Below are positions 9,799-20,402 of a DNA stretch of 64,000 bases, in pieces. This DNA is from Corydoras sp. C115 (lineage: Eukaryota > Chordata > Actinopteri > Siluriformes > Callichthyidae): positions 2,290,977 through 2,354,976 of the forward strand of contig JAFMOC010000030.1 in assembly GCA_019802505.1 (NCBI GenBank). Direction: 5' to 3'. The notes under the pieces are model-generated. The model had not been told where the DNA came from and searched no databases. It saw only the letters and a list, made by a program, of their open reading frames with translations. How positions within the stretch are numbered: the stretch's first letter is position 1; each line of letters opens with the position of its first letter. The translations under genes and the position numbers were made by a program.

Positions 9799-10438
9799 TT
9801 CATTCATTCATTATCTTCTGCCCATCCAGGGGAGAACGTTTCAGGCACTGGGCAGACACACCCAGGACAGGGCGCCAATCTATCGCTATGCACACACTCA
9901 CACACTCTATATGGGGCAATTTGGAGAACTCAATTGACCTTGATCCATGTTTTTGGACTGTGGGAGGAAACCGGAGAACCCGGAGGAAACCCACGCAGAC
10001 ACGCAGAACATGGAAACTCCACCCAGATGGGGATATGAACCGGGAATCCCTAGTGCTGAGAGGAGAACATGCTAACCACTAAGCCACCGTGTCGCCCTCA
10101 ATAAGAAAAATCCATTCATCCATTATCCTCCGCTTTATCCTCTATTAGGGTTGCGGGGTGGTTCCCCATGCCCATCCAGGGGAGAACGTTTCAGGCGCTG
10201 GGCAGACACACCCAGGACAGGGCGCCAATCTATCGCTGTGCACACACTCACACACTCTATATGGGGCAATTTGGAGAACTCAATTGACTTGATCCATGTT
10301 TTTGGACTGTGGGAGGAAACCGGAGAACCCGGAGGAAACCCACGCAGACACGCAGAACATGGAAACTCCACCCAGATGGGGATATGAACCGGGAATCCCT
10401 AGCACTGAGAGGAGAACATGCTAAACACTAAGCCACCT
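9799..10438 (-). repeat. Two V-SINEs, recent tandem duplicates
   Basis: Copies at 9799-10097 and 10111-10438 share private variants ('tcaggc', 'ggcagacacaccc', 'cacgcagaacatgg', 'ggatatgaaccgg') not seen in most other copies. They are sisters of one tandem event. Confidence 0.9.
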
Positions 10439-11252
10439 ATAATAACACTAAGCCGCCTAAAATATACAGATTTTCCAGGATGTTATTCTGACATCGAAAA
10501 TGGACCCGAAATGTAAAAGAAGCGTCTAAATGTTTTACATACGACTATATTTTCCTGAGCCTAAAAATAGAACATACATTTAAAACTGCATTAGGAAGAA
10601 AATATGCTGCTCTACATTTTTCAGCATCTTAAAAACAGAAAGGCTATAATCTGAGCCCACAGGAGAGCAGCATGTGTTTGATGCCCTGCAGGAACACAGT
10701 AATAACCAGCTCATCTGCATCTTAAAGCAAACTAACAACACACTGCATCCATTACATTTCTGAGCCGCAGCATCTCGACAGAGCTCCTAATGAAAGCTGT
10801 AATGCACACCAGACCAACCGAGCAACCAACCCAACTAGAAACAGATACTCAATCACATGTTTATCCTATCATCATGCAGAAACAACAAAAAACAAAGCTC
10901 CAGTCTCCAATTCTGGAGGGAACGCTGTGTGCCTGCTCCTCCCCGTGATAAATTTCAGCTCAAGTCTGAAACAAGATATAGAGTGGTTAGGGTCAAATGA
11001 TGGATGGATTTAAAAGGTTTATTCCTCCACAGAACCACGAGTCATTAAATTCTTCCATTTCCAGTTACTTACTCCTTCACCTCCTCGCTTCGCTCTTCCC
11101 TTCGCTTTCACCCCATAAGCTTTCCATCCCTGAGCGTTAGTTAGCAGGGGAAGAAATCCAGGTTAACTTCTGCTCTGGCACTGGATGTCTGGTATAAAAG
11201 TGACCCTTATCTTGTGCTGCTACAGTGCAGCTGTATATCTATGGGGTTAGGG
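10439..11252. other. Intron, no recognised feature
   Basis: Unique-looking sequence of balanced composition. I found no splice-framed ORF that fits PAM and no repeat that I can name. Confidence 0.5.
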
Positions 11253-12211
11253 CAGTGCTTCTCAAATAGTGGGGTGCGGTGCCTGGGGGGGGCACATAAC
11301 AAGAAATCACAGAGCAAGTGATATTAAGTGTACTAAACAAACCCTCAAAGAGACAACATGGAGAAATATTTAACTGAGATGAGGAGAGAAAGGAGGAGAG
11401 ACGAAGATAACGAGAGCAACAAAAGTCAACCGAAAAGTAAAACGAGGAAACAATGTGGAAGCGTATGTGGCGCTTGGTTTCACTGTAACGAAGGTGGAGA
11501 CGAAGAAAGACCGGTGTGTCTTCTGTGTCTTAAAATGTTGGCAGCGGACAGCGTGAAGCCAAATAGATGAAGGCATCACTTAAAGACATTACACCCCGAT
11601 CACGCTGATAACCGCTTGAGTTTTAAATCGTAAACGTGACGCGCAGAGCGAGCAACCATCCCGCTTTATGAAAACTACATCAGAAAATCTGTGCTGCAGA
11701 ACGGGCGCGTTAGAGACATTATTTACGATTTCCTCATTTTGATAAAAAAATTAAAATAAAAAAACACAGCACAAATTGTTGTATTTATTTTAGTTTTGTA
11801 GGTTAAAGTGTTAATAAATTGTGATCCTGAATGAATGTTGCTGATGAATTTGAATTTATTATTATTTATTGATTTTATTCAATTTCATTTTTCAGTATTA
11901 AATGCCGGTCAGTTCAAAAATGTTTCTAGTTTAAATAAGGATTTCATTCGTTTCTGTTACAAACTAAAAAACAAAGTTAATAAAATGATTCTTTGTTCTA
12001 AGTTGATTTATATTTCTTTCTTTTTTGTTTTCTTTATTGTTAATAAGGACACATTGTTATAAAAGAGCTGTACTTATAATAAATATATAGAAAAATCATA
12101 CTACAGTGGTCGTAGTGGACGGGGGGGGGGGGGGGGTGAGTGCGCGTGCGCGTGTGTGGGGGGGTTCTTTTTCCTAGGGGGGGCTTAACAGAAAATAATT
12201 GAGAATCACTG
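11253..12211 (+). mobile_element. Non-autonomous hAT transposon with 8-bp TSD
   Basis: Terminal repeats CAGTGcTTCTCAAatA on the left and, inverted, CAGTGaTTCTCAAttA on the right; flanked by the 8-bp duplication GGTTAGGG (11245-11252 and 12212-12219), the hAT hallmark. An internal reading from 11358 (MEKYLTEMRRERRRDED...) contains CLLCLKMLAADSVKPNR then, after a stop, an RHHLKTLHPDHAD-like piece. This is the N-terminal BED-type zinc finger region of hAT transposases of the ZBED/SCAND3 type. No catalytic domain remains. Confidence 0.88.
12121..12168. repeat. Poly-G / GC-alternating run in the hAT right end
   Basis: About 17 G followed by (GC/GT) alternation; corresponds to the C-rich stretch of the 3753 relative. 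Confidence 0.6.
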
Positions 12212-12529
12212 GGTTAGGGAAATGATCGAGGGAGCACTAGCTGAACGGTAATTAACGGCTGTTTCTAATTTCTTGTTGTCAGCAGTCCTCCCCTGCTATG
12301 CCAGGCCAAGTGGGCATGACAGAATGGGTAGAACTCCAAGAATGATCGATAACAGAGGGTTACAGTGAACTGCTTTAAACTTTTATTCATGACTTCATTT
12401 ATAATAAAATGTCTAAAAGAAATCAGGACTTAAGAGTTAAGAGTCATTGGGTTTAAACACAGATGTGTATGTTAAACATTTGCATAATGTGAATAATAAA
12501 AGGTTCTTAATATTAAAATGTTCCGTTGA

Positions 12530-12604
12530 GGTTAAAGGTCTTGCTTAAGGACCCACATTTGTAACGTCAGTCAACCTGGGATTTGAACCCACAATCAGCT
12601 CCTT
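12530..12604 (-). repeat. SINE family 2 fragment
   Basis: 'aaggtcttgcttaaggaccc' and 'gggatttgaaccca' match the middle and B-box part of the element at 25581-25790. Confidence 0.55.
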
Positions 12605-12605
12605 G

Positions 12606-12954
12606 TTCATTCATTCATTCATCCATTATCTTCAGCTTTATCCTCTATTAGGGTCACGGTGGGGTTCCCCATGCCCATCCAGGGGAGAACGTCTCGGGCG
12701 CTGGGCAGATAGACCCAGGACAGGACGCCAATCTATCACTGGACACACTCACTCATACAGACACACTCTATATGGGGCAGTTTGGAGAATTCAATTGACC
12801 TTGATCCATGTTTTTGGACTGTGGGAGGAAACCGGAGAACCCGGAGGAAACCCACGTGGACACGGGGAGAACGTGGAAACTCCACCCAGATTGGGATTTG
12901 AACCGGGAATCCCTAGCGCTGAGAGGAGAACATGCTAACCACTAAGCCACCATG
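12606..12954 (-). repeat. V-SINE
   Basis: Complete reverse copy with an ATTC-type tail. Confidence 0.93.
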
Positions 12955-12957
12955 TTT

Positions 12958-13108
12958 ATATTAATCTGTATTTTATGATTTAATAATGTATTTTATATCA
13001 CACTCTGATACAGACGGAAGCCTCAGAGGTGTGTGTTATTGTCAATAATGTCACGGCTGGACAAACGGCTCAGCCAATCAGATTTAAGAATCGGAACTAC
13101 CAGTTTCC
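12958..13108 (-). repeat. Dispersed repeat related to 25908-26075
   Basis: In reverse complement it shares 'cttaaatctgattggctgag', 'ccgtttg', 'gacattattgac' and 'atacagattaat' in order with 25908-26075. Probably a MITE-type DNA transposon; ends not resolved. Confidence 0.55.
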
Positions 13109-13165
13109 CATCCATCCATTATCTTCCGTTTTATACTGTACTAGGGTCACTTTGGGGGGGGGGAT
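13109..13165 (-). repeat. V-SINE 3' fragment
   Basis: Tail and poly-G part only ('catccatccattatcttccg' to the G run). Confidence 0.8.
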
Positions 13166-13186
13166 AATATTTAATATCAAACTGGT

Positions 13187-13500
13187 AGAGTGGCATGGTG
13201 GCTTAGTGGTTAGCATGTTCTCTTTCAGCACTAGGGATTCCTGGTTCGAATCGCAATCTGGGTGGAGTTTCCATGTTCTCCCCGTGTCAGTGTGGGTTTC
13301 CTCCGGGTTCTCCGGTTTCCTCCCACAGTCCAAAAACATGGATCAAGGTCAATTGAATTCTCCAAATTGCCCCATATAGAGTGTGTCAGTGTGAGTGAGT
13401 GATTGTCCAGTAATAGATTGGCGCCCTGTCCTGGGTGTATCTGCCCAGCGCCCCAAACGTTCCCCATGGATGGGCATGGGGAACCCCCACCCCCCTGGAT
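13187..13500 (+). repeat. V-SINE lacking its 3' tail
   Basis: Head to 'ggggaacccccacccccc'. The final 'gaccctaatagaggataaag' part is missing. Confidence 0.9.
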
Positions 13501-13978
13501 GGTTAAGAAAATGGTAACTGGAGATTTCAGGGAAATAAAACATAAAAACAGGACGGCACAGAGAGGACAGGAACCCCATCCGGAACTGAACCCAGGACTG
13601 CAGCACAATGTGTCCACGTGTCCAACCAATAACACAGCCATTATACAGATACAACGACAAGCTATAAGACTGAATATCTGATTCCACAAATACACCCGTT
13701 GTCAAACATACAAACCCTTACGTTTCAATTCCTTTCTGGAATCAAAAGAACAATAGGAAGCAGCCCATAATATGCCATGCTAAATAATGAGAAGATTAGT
13801 AAGTGGCGATTAGCTTGCATTCATCATTCTCTCTACATGCCACATTGTTTGTGCTAATGCCAAAGGCTGGTGCCGGAGCTTTGTGGATTAGCCAGTCAGA
13901 CATGACAAGTGGCTAATGACACCTCAGCAAGGACTGCAGGCTTTACGATACCACCATGACTTCAGCTCCAACTGCAAA

Positions 13979-14015
<37 letters not shown>

Positions 14016-14414
14016 TGAATGTGGTGGCGTCAGGCTGAAGTAAGTTCACTAAAAGCCTTGTAAACACAGGGACTTTAAAAAATCAGGTGTGCTGTAATGT
14101 GGAGTCAGAGTTGGCACACTCTGTCCGTGGAATCCCGTCTTTAAAGTTTTAATCCTCTTATGAACAAATGTAACCTGTTCAACCTTCAAGTTCAACCTGA
14201 CTGACGCAATACTGCATTTACTCCACCAGGAGGGAAGACATGTGCCCTTCATAATAACAGAAACCCGGGTTATAGCAAAGAGTTACCGAAGAGGGCGCAG
14301 TAGCTCAGTGGTTACCTGATAAACTGATCTCATCCTATTATTTATACAGAGTATTAACGGCTAATATTATAGTATTATAATAATAATAATAATAATAATA
14401 TAGTAACGGCTAAT
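13501..14414. other. Intron with (CT)n at 13982-14012 and (AAT)n at 14376-14400
   Basis: Mostly unique. Around 14294-14330 'cgcagtagctcagtggttac' is tRNA-like and may be a head fragment of SINE family 2. Confidence 0.5.
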
Positions 14415-14642
14415 ATTCATCCATTCATTATCTTCCGCTTTATCCTCTATTAGGGTCGCGTAGGAATTCCCCATGCCCATCCAGGGGAGAACGTTTCGGG
14501 CGCTGGGCAGATACACTCAGGACAGGGCGCCAATCCATCACTGGACACACACTAACTCACTCAAACACACTCTATATGGGGCAATTTGGAGAACGCAATT
14601 GACTTGATCCATGTTTTTGGACTGTGGGAGGAAACCGGAATC

Positions 14643-14706
<64 letters not shown>

Positions 14707-15189
14707 CCCCCATGCCCATCCAGGGGAGAACGTTTCGGGCGCTGGGCAGATACACCCAGGACAGGGCGCCAATCCATCGCTGGACAAACACTCACTCACA
14801 CAAACACACTCTATATGGGGCAATTTGGAGAACTCAATTGACTTTATCCATGGTTTTGGACTGTGGGAGGAAACCGGAGAACCCGGGGGGGGGGGGGGGG
14901 GGGGGGGGGTTCCCCGTGCCCATCCAGGGGAGAACGTTTCGGGCGCTGGGCAAATACACCCAGGACAGGGCGCCAATCCAGGGCACACTCTCACTCACAC
15001 AGACACACTATATGGGGCAATTTGGAGAACTCAATTGACTTGATTCATGTTTTTGGACTGTGGGAGGAAACCGGAGAACCCGGAGGAAACCCACGCAGAC
15101 ACGGGGAGAACATGGAAACTCCACCCAGATGGGGATTCGAACCGGGAATCCCTAGTGCTGAGAGGAGAACGTGCTAACCACTAAGCCAC
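14415..15189 (-). repeat. Three truncated V-SINEs chained by poly-G tracts
   Basis: V-SINE 14415-14646 stops at 'aaaccggaatccgga'; then 58 G (14647-14704); then V-SINE 14705-14884 from 'ttcccccatgcccatcc' to 'gagaacccg'; then about 25 G (to 14909); then V-SINE 14910-15189 with a complete head. Each junction joins the 'cccgga' of one copy to the G run that normally precedes 'ttccccatgcccatcc'. This is tandem duplication through G-rich microhomology. Confidence 0.9.
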
Positions 15190-15261
15190 AACTGAACTCC
15201 TCACCCCCTAAACATCAATCTGCACCCTTAGATTAACCTTCAGGTGCCCCCCACTATGGGG

Positions 15262-15375
15262 GACCGAGCCTTTTGCTCAGCTGCACCACGTCTCTGGAAC
15301 TGTCTCCCCGTCCAGCTTAGGTCAGCGCAGAGCAGGACATCTTTAAAGTTTGGCTCAAGACAAAAAAGCATATAA
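15262..15375 (+). mobile_element. L2/CR1-type LINE remnant, ORF2 C-terminus
   Basis: Plus-strand frame from 15262 reads DRAFCSAAPRLWNCLPVQLR then SAQSRTSLK..., ending at TAA 15373-15375. This is the conserved end of fish non-LTR ORF2 (usual RAFSxAAPRLWNSLP). A matching LINE-like 3' tail ('aaaagtgcgttacaaataaa' plus ATT repeats) lies at 16250-16312, beyond an inserted V-SINE complex. Confidence 0.75.
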
Positions 15376-15413
15376 TTGTGTACGCATTGATATATACATA
15401 CTATTTAATGTTT

Positions 15414-16198
15414 AGGCGGCACGGTGGCTTAGTGGTTAGCACGTTCTCCTCTCAGCACTAGGGATTCCCGGTTCGAATCCCCATCTGGGTGGAGTTTCCA
15501 TGTTCTCCCCGTGTCTGCGTGGGTTTCCTCCGGGTTCTCCGGTTTCCTCCCACAGTCCAAAAACATGGATCAAGTGAATTGAATTCTCAAAATTGTCCCA
15601 TATAGAGTGTGTCTGAGTTAGTGAGTAAGCGTGTGCCCAGCGATGGATTGGCGCCCTGTCCTGGGTGTATCTGCCCAGCGCCTGAGATGTTCTCCCCTGG
15701 ATGGGCATGGGGAACCCCCCCCTGCGACCCTAATAGAGGATATAGTGGAAGATAATGGATGAATGAATAATGTGGGGGGGGGAGGTTCCCATCCATCCAT
15801 CCATCCATCCATCCATCCATCCAAAGGGGAACGTTTAGAGCGCTGGGCAAATACACCTAGGACAGGGGCACAAACCCCCCCCCCTTCCTTTGCGTTCTCC
15901 AAATTACCCCATATAGACTGTGTCTGGGTTTCCATGTTCTCCCCATGTCCTCGTGGGTTTTCTCCGGGTTCTCCGGTTTCCTCCCACAGTCCAAAAACAT
16001 GGATCAAGTCAATTGAATTCTCAAAATTGCCCCATATAGAGTGTGTCTGTGTGAGTGAGTGTGTGCCCAGCGATGGATTGGCGCCCTGTCCTGGGTCTAT
16101 CTGCCCAGTGCCCGAGACGTTCTCCCCTGGATGGGCATGGGGAACCCCACCGCGACCCTAATAGAGGATAAAGCGGGAGATAATGAATGAATGAATGA
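15414..16198 (+). repeat. V-SINE complex inserted in the LINE remnant
   Basis: Forward copy 15414-15768, then (CATC)n and a reverse 3' fragment at 15789-15888 ('ggggaacgtttagagcgctg'), then a forward headless copy 15891-16198. The whole block is flanked by 'atttaatgttt' (about 15403-15413 and 16200-16210), so a single original insertion was later invaded or rearranged. The 15414-15888 arrangement recurs at 18251-18720. Confidence 0.85.
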
Positions 16199-16312
16199 AT
16201 ATTTAATGTTTTTTTTAATGTTGGATGTTTGCCATTGTTGTGGTACTTTGCGATTTTACATAATGAAAAGTGCGTTACAAATAAAATCTATTATTATATT
16301 ATTATTATAGTT
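16199..16312 (+). repeat. LINE 3' tail
   Basis: 'gaaaagtgcgttacaaataa' and 'aatctattattat' form the typical 3' end of fish L2-type elements, continuing the remnant at 15262. Confidence 0.5.
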
Positions 16313-16325
16313 CTGGTTCTGCCTT

Positions 16326-16402
16326 AATTACTGACTTGTAATGTTCTCATTTGTAAGTGGCTTTGGATAAAAGCATCTGCTTAATGACTAAATGTAAATG
16401 TA
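16326..16402 (+). repeat. 3' tail of SINE family 2
   Basis: 'gttctcatttgtaagtgg' and 'ggataaaagcatctgcttaa' followed by TGTAAA repeats. Confidence 0.6.
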
Positions 16403-16455
16403 AGGGAAAGCTGTGTATACCTAATAAATTAGCAGCTAAGCTACACGGTACTTAC

Positions 16456-16585
16456 TCGACTCCCCACTCGTGGTCTCCTCTGTGGAAGATGACCAGGTTT
16501 TCTTCAGTGTCCAGAGCCAGACCAGACACCTGGCCCAACCGCAGCTGGACCTCGGGCCAGTCAGCCACCTCCACCAGATGAGCCC
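16456..16585 (-). CDS. pam: PAM exon: start of PAL domain
   Basis: 130-bp exon, acceptor tgtgttcag, donor GTCGA/gtaagt. After two bases that complete a codon it reads AHLVEVADWPEVQLRLGQVS then GLALD..ENLVIFHRGDHEW, aligning with mammalian DWPGVYLLPGQVSGVALDPKNNLVIFHRGDHVW. The Arg of FHRGDH corresponds to catalytic rat Arg533. It needs a preceding exon ending in phase 1: both the last PHM exon (44708-44898) and exon A with its 24957 donor satisfy this. Confidence 0.96.
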
Positions 16586-17021
16586 CTGAACACACAGACA
16601 CAGCGAAATGAGCGACGTTCAGGTAAACACCGTCACGGGTTTGAGAGCAGTACGATGGCATATGGCGATGAAATCACGATGGTGTAACGGAAACCTGGCG
16701 ACTGCCTGATCCAAACACTGAGCTGTACTGTTTACGTCTCATGCTTCATTTAACGGCGTAATGTAATCCAGCAATCTGCTAACTTGGGGCTGATTTGGTG
16801 AGTCGGAAATCAAAGCAGCTCACGTAACACCGCGCTCAGAAGTGTTTGCGTGATGGCAGGCAGTCATCAGAGCTGGCACCCGGCGAAGCAAAAGAGAATC
16901 AGAAGGCAGCAAATTCAGATGAAGCTCACACAGCGAATGGAAGCGAATGTACAGATCCAGTTCTTTCTGCTGGAACAGTCATGAGCAAGTGCGATAAATT
17001 CTTACACTCTCACAACCTGAT
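16586..17021. other. Intron, no recognised feature
   Basis: Unique-looking sequence between the PAL exon and a V-SINE group. Confidence 0.5.
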
Positions 17022-17948
17022 CGGGGGGGGGGTTCCCTATGCCCTATGAGAACGTTTCGGGCGCTGGGCAGATACACCCAGGACAGGACGCCAATCTATC
17101 ACTGGGCACACACTCACTCACTCACACAGACACACTCTATATGGGGCAATTTGGAGAACTCAATTGACTTGATCCATGTTTTTGGACTGTGGGAGGAAAC
17201 CGGAGAACCCGGAGGAAACCCACGTGGACACGGGGAGAACATGGAAACTCCACCCAGAATGGGATTCGAACCAGGAATCCCCAGCGCTGAGAGGAGAACC
17301 TGGTAACCACTAAGCCAATGCGACGCCTGCTACCTCAATCCATTATCATCCGGTTTATCCTCTATTAGGGTCGCGGGGGGGTTCTCCATGCCCATCCAGG
17401 GGAGAATCCAATCTAATCGCTGGGCACACACTCACTCACACAGACCCACACACTCTATATGGGGCAATTTGGAGAACTCAATTGACCTTGATCCATGTTT
17501 TTGGACTGTGGGAGGAAACCGGAGAACCTGGAGGAAACCCACGTGGACACGGGGAGAACATGGAAACTCCACCCAGATTGGGATTCGAACCAGGAATCCC
17601 CAGCGCTGAGAGGAGAACCTGGTAACCACTAAGCCAATGTGGCGCCCGCTACCTCCATCCTTTATCCTCTACTAGGGTCGCGGGGGGGTTCTCCATGCCC
17701 ATCCAGGGGAGAATTCAATCTAATCACTGGGCACACACTCACTCACACAGACCCACACACTCTATATGGGGCAATTTGGAGAATTCCATTGACCTCGATC
17801 CATGTTTTTGGACTGTGGGAGGAAACCGGAGAACCCGGAGGAAACCCATGTGGACACAGGGAGAACATGGAAACTCCACCCAGATTGGGATGGAAATCCC
17901 TAGTGCTGAGAGGAGAACATGCTAACCACTAAGCCACAGTGCCGCCCC
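17022..17948 (-). repeat. Three V-SINEs in tandem
   Basis: Copies 17022-17327, 17338-17646 and 17655-17948. The second and third share a private deletion ('ggggagaat(c/t)caatctaatc') and 'acacagacccacacactc'; the first and second share 'aacctggtaaccactaagcc' at the head. Tandem duplication explains this better than three insertions. Confidence 0.92.
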
Positions 17949-18235
17949 CTACCTTTGAACCTTTCATTAAATATTAGAAATCCAATTACATGCAAATGAT
18001 CAGATGCAGGAATAGTTCTACATTTAAATCCTGATTCTCTTCATACTGCTTCAGTCCCCTTTAACCTGTTCTTTAATAATCAGGAACCCACAAGACCACA
18101 ACAGGTTTTATTTGGATGATGGATGATTCAGACACAGTGATGCTGCTGAAGGTTTTAAGACACACTACTTTACTGCTGCAGCTTTAAGATGTTAAACTCA
18201 TCCATGCGTTCATTATATTCCACTTAATATAATGT

Positions 18236-18533
18236 GGGGGGGGGGGGGGGGCGGCACGGTGGCTTAGTGGTTAGCATGTTCTCCTCTCAGCACTAGGGGT
18301 TCCCGGTTTGAATCCCAATCTGGGTGGTGTTTCCATGTTCTCCCCATGTCTGCATGAGGTTCCTCCAGGTTCCTCCCACAGTCCAAAAACATGGATCAAT
18401 GTCAATGGAATTCTCCAAATTGCCCCATATAGAGTGTGTGTGTGAGTGAGTGTGTGCCCAGTGATAGATTGGCGTTCTGTCCTGGGTGTATCTGCCCAGC
18501 GCACGAGACGTTCTCCCCTGGATGGGCATGGGG

Positions 18534-18568
<35 letters not shown>

Positions 18569-18613
18569 CGACCCTAATAGAGGATAAAGTGGAAGATAAT
18601 GGATGAATGAATA
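18236..18613 (+). repeat. V-SINE with G run before and 32-C run inside
   Basis: A G run (18236-18251) precedes the head; a C run at 18536-18567 sits at the usual homopolymer site near the 3' end. Confidence 0.92.
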
Positions 18614-18618
18614 ATATG

Positions 18619-18868
18619 GTGGGGGGTTCCCATCCATCCAAAGGGGAACGTTTAGAGCACTGGGCAGATACACCCAGGACACCCAGGACAGGGGCACAAA
18701 CTCGCTCACACAGACCCACTGTAAAGGGGCCATTTAGAGCAGCCAGTTAGTTCTCCTTGAACCCAGAACCCAGAGCAACCAACCGGAAAAACCAACTGGA
18801 AACTCAACCCAGATCGGGATTCGAACCTGGATCCCCAGTGCTGAGAGGTGAAGGTGCACTCACACACC
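18619..18868 (-). repeat. Old, diverged V-SINE
   Basis: Contains 'gaacgtttagagcactggg', 'ccatttagagcagcc' and 'gggattcgaacctgg', closer to generic fish V-SINEs than to the young copies here. Its 3' part and its junction to the preceding copy repeat the arrangement at 15769-15888. Confidence 0.75.
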
Positions 18869-19200
18869 ATCAGCACAGCATCGTCAGTACTTTCTGATTA
18901 CCATCATCCACTAGCCAGATATGATCTACGTGGTGGTCGTGTGAAGGTGCCGATCACTGGATGCTGTCTACAGGAACCCAACAGCTGAAAATGTTTTGGT
19001 CGGGGTAATATTCTCAGTCTTAGTACTGCTGTGTCAGCAGGAATTGTTCGACACACCACAACACACCCTCACAAAGTCAATGTGACTGTACTGCTGAGAG
19101 TGTGCCTTTCCCTGAATAGCACCCACTTTGAGGAACAGTGGAAAGGGGACCAGCGAGGCACAAAGAGAAACAAGAAGTGATTGTGAGACTACAAATAGCA
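18869..19200. other. Intron, no recognised feature
   Basis: No coding signal or repeat that I can name. Confidence 0.45.
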
Positions 19201-19905
19201 CATCCATCCATTATTTTCCACTTTATCCTCTACTAGGGTTGTGGAGGGGAGGGGGGTTCCCTGTGCCCATCCAGGGGAGAACGTTTCGGGCGCTGGGCAG
19301 ATACACCCAGGACAGGGTGTCTATCTATCGCTGGGCACACACTCACTCACACAGACACACTCTATATGGGGCAATTTGGTTAACTCAATTGACCTTGAGC
19401 CATGTTTTTGGTCTGTGGGAGGAAACCGGAGAACCCGGAGGAAACCCACGCAGACATGGGGAGAACATAGAAACTCCACCCAGATTGGGATTCGAACCGG
19501 AAATCCCTAGTGCTGAGAGGAGAACATGCCGACCACTAAGCCACCATGCCACCCACATCCATCCATCCATTCATTATCTTCCGCTTTATCCTCTATTAGG
19601 GTCGCAGGGGGGTTCCCCATGCCCATCCAGGGAAGAACGTTTCGGGCGCTGGGCAGATACACCCAGGACAGGACGCCAATCTATCGCTGGGCACACACTT
19701 ACTCACACAGGCACAAACACACACACTATATGGGGCAATTTGGAGAACTCAATTGACTTGATCCATGTTTTTGGACTGTGGAGGAAACCGGAGAACCCGG
19801 AGGAAACCCACATGGACACGGGGAGAACATGGAAACTCCACCCAGATTGGGATTCGAACCGGGAATCCCTAGTGCTGAGAGGAGAACATGCTAACTACTA
19901 AGCCA
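19201..19905 (-). repeat. Two V-SINEs, head to tail
   Basis: 19201-19555 and 19556-19905, joined by the junction 'gccacccacatccatcc', the same junction found at 21118 and 21478. Confidence 0.92.
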
Positions 19906-20402
19906 AGTAAAAATAGTTAATGAATTAATAATAAACATCAACGCGATAGTTCCTAATAAATTAGCCAGTGATCGTTAAGGCAGTGTTGATGTTACACTTA
20001 TAGCTTTAAATTAAATTGCCTCACTCAGAACTCTGCTCCTCTCACTTCTCTAAAGTCTTTATTTGAAGTGATGATATCTGACGGCCTTTGGAATCTTGAC
20101 TGTAGCTTTGCAGCTACGTGAGTAACACTGCTGCTCTTGTTGCTATGACACTGGGATTTGGCCTGCTGTACGAGGAAGCAATTAACTGAAGACATCCATT
20201 TCTTAAATGACAAACTGATATAATGATGCTTATGTGCAGCTCATCTGAAGCATCTTTTTTACAGATTCAGATTGTCCTCTTGGTTCAGTGCAGAGTGAGA
20301 CTGAGATTTAATACTGAGGATTTAGTTACGAGGATAACTTTCAGCTCGCACAACCCCAAACAGTGCAGAATCTTCTTCTGAAATATTTTTGAATTCTGAA
20401 CA
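19906..20402. other. Intron, no recognised feature
   Basis: Unique-looking. Confidence 0.45.

Noticed and set aside
14538..15043. Proline-rich or glycine-rich proteins around 14.6-15.0 kb
   Set aside because: The Pro/Gly runs are the poly-G tracts between truncated V-SINEs.
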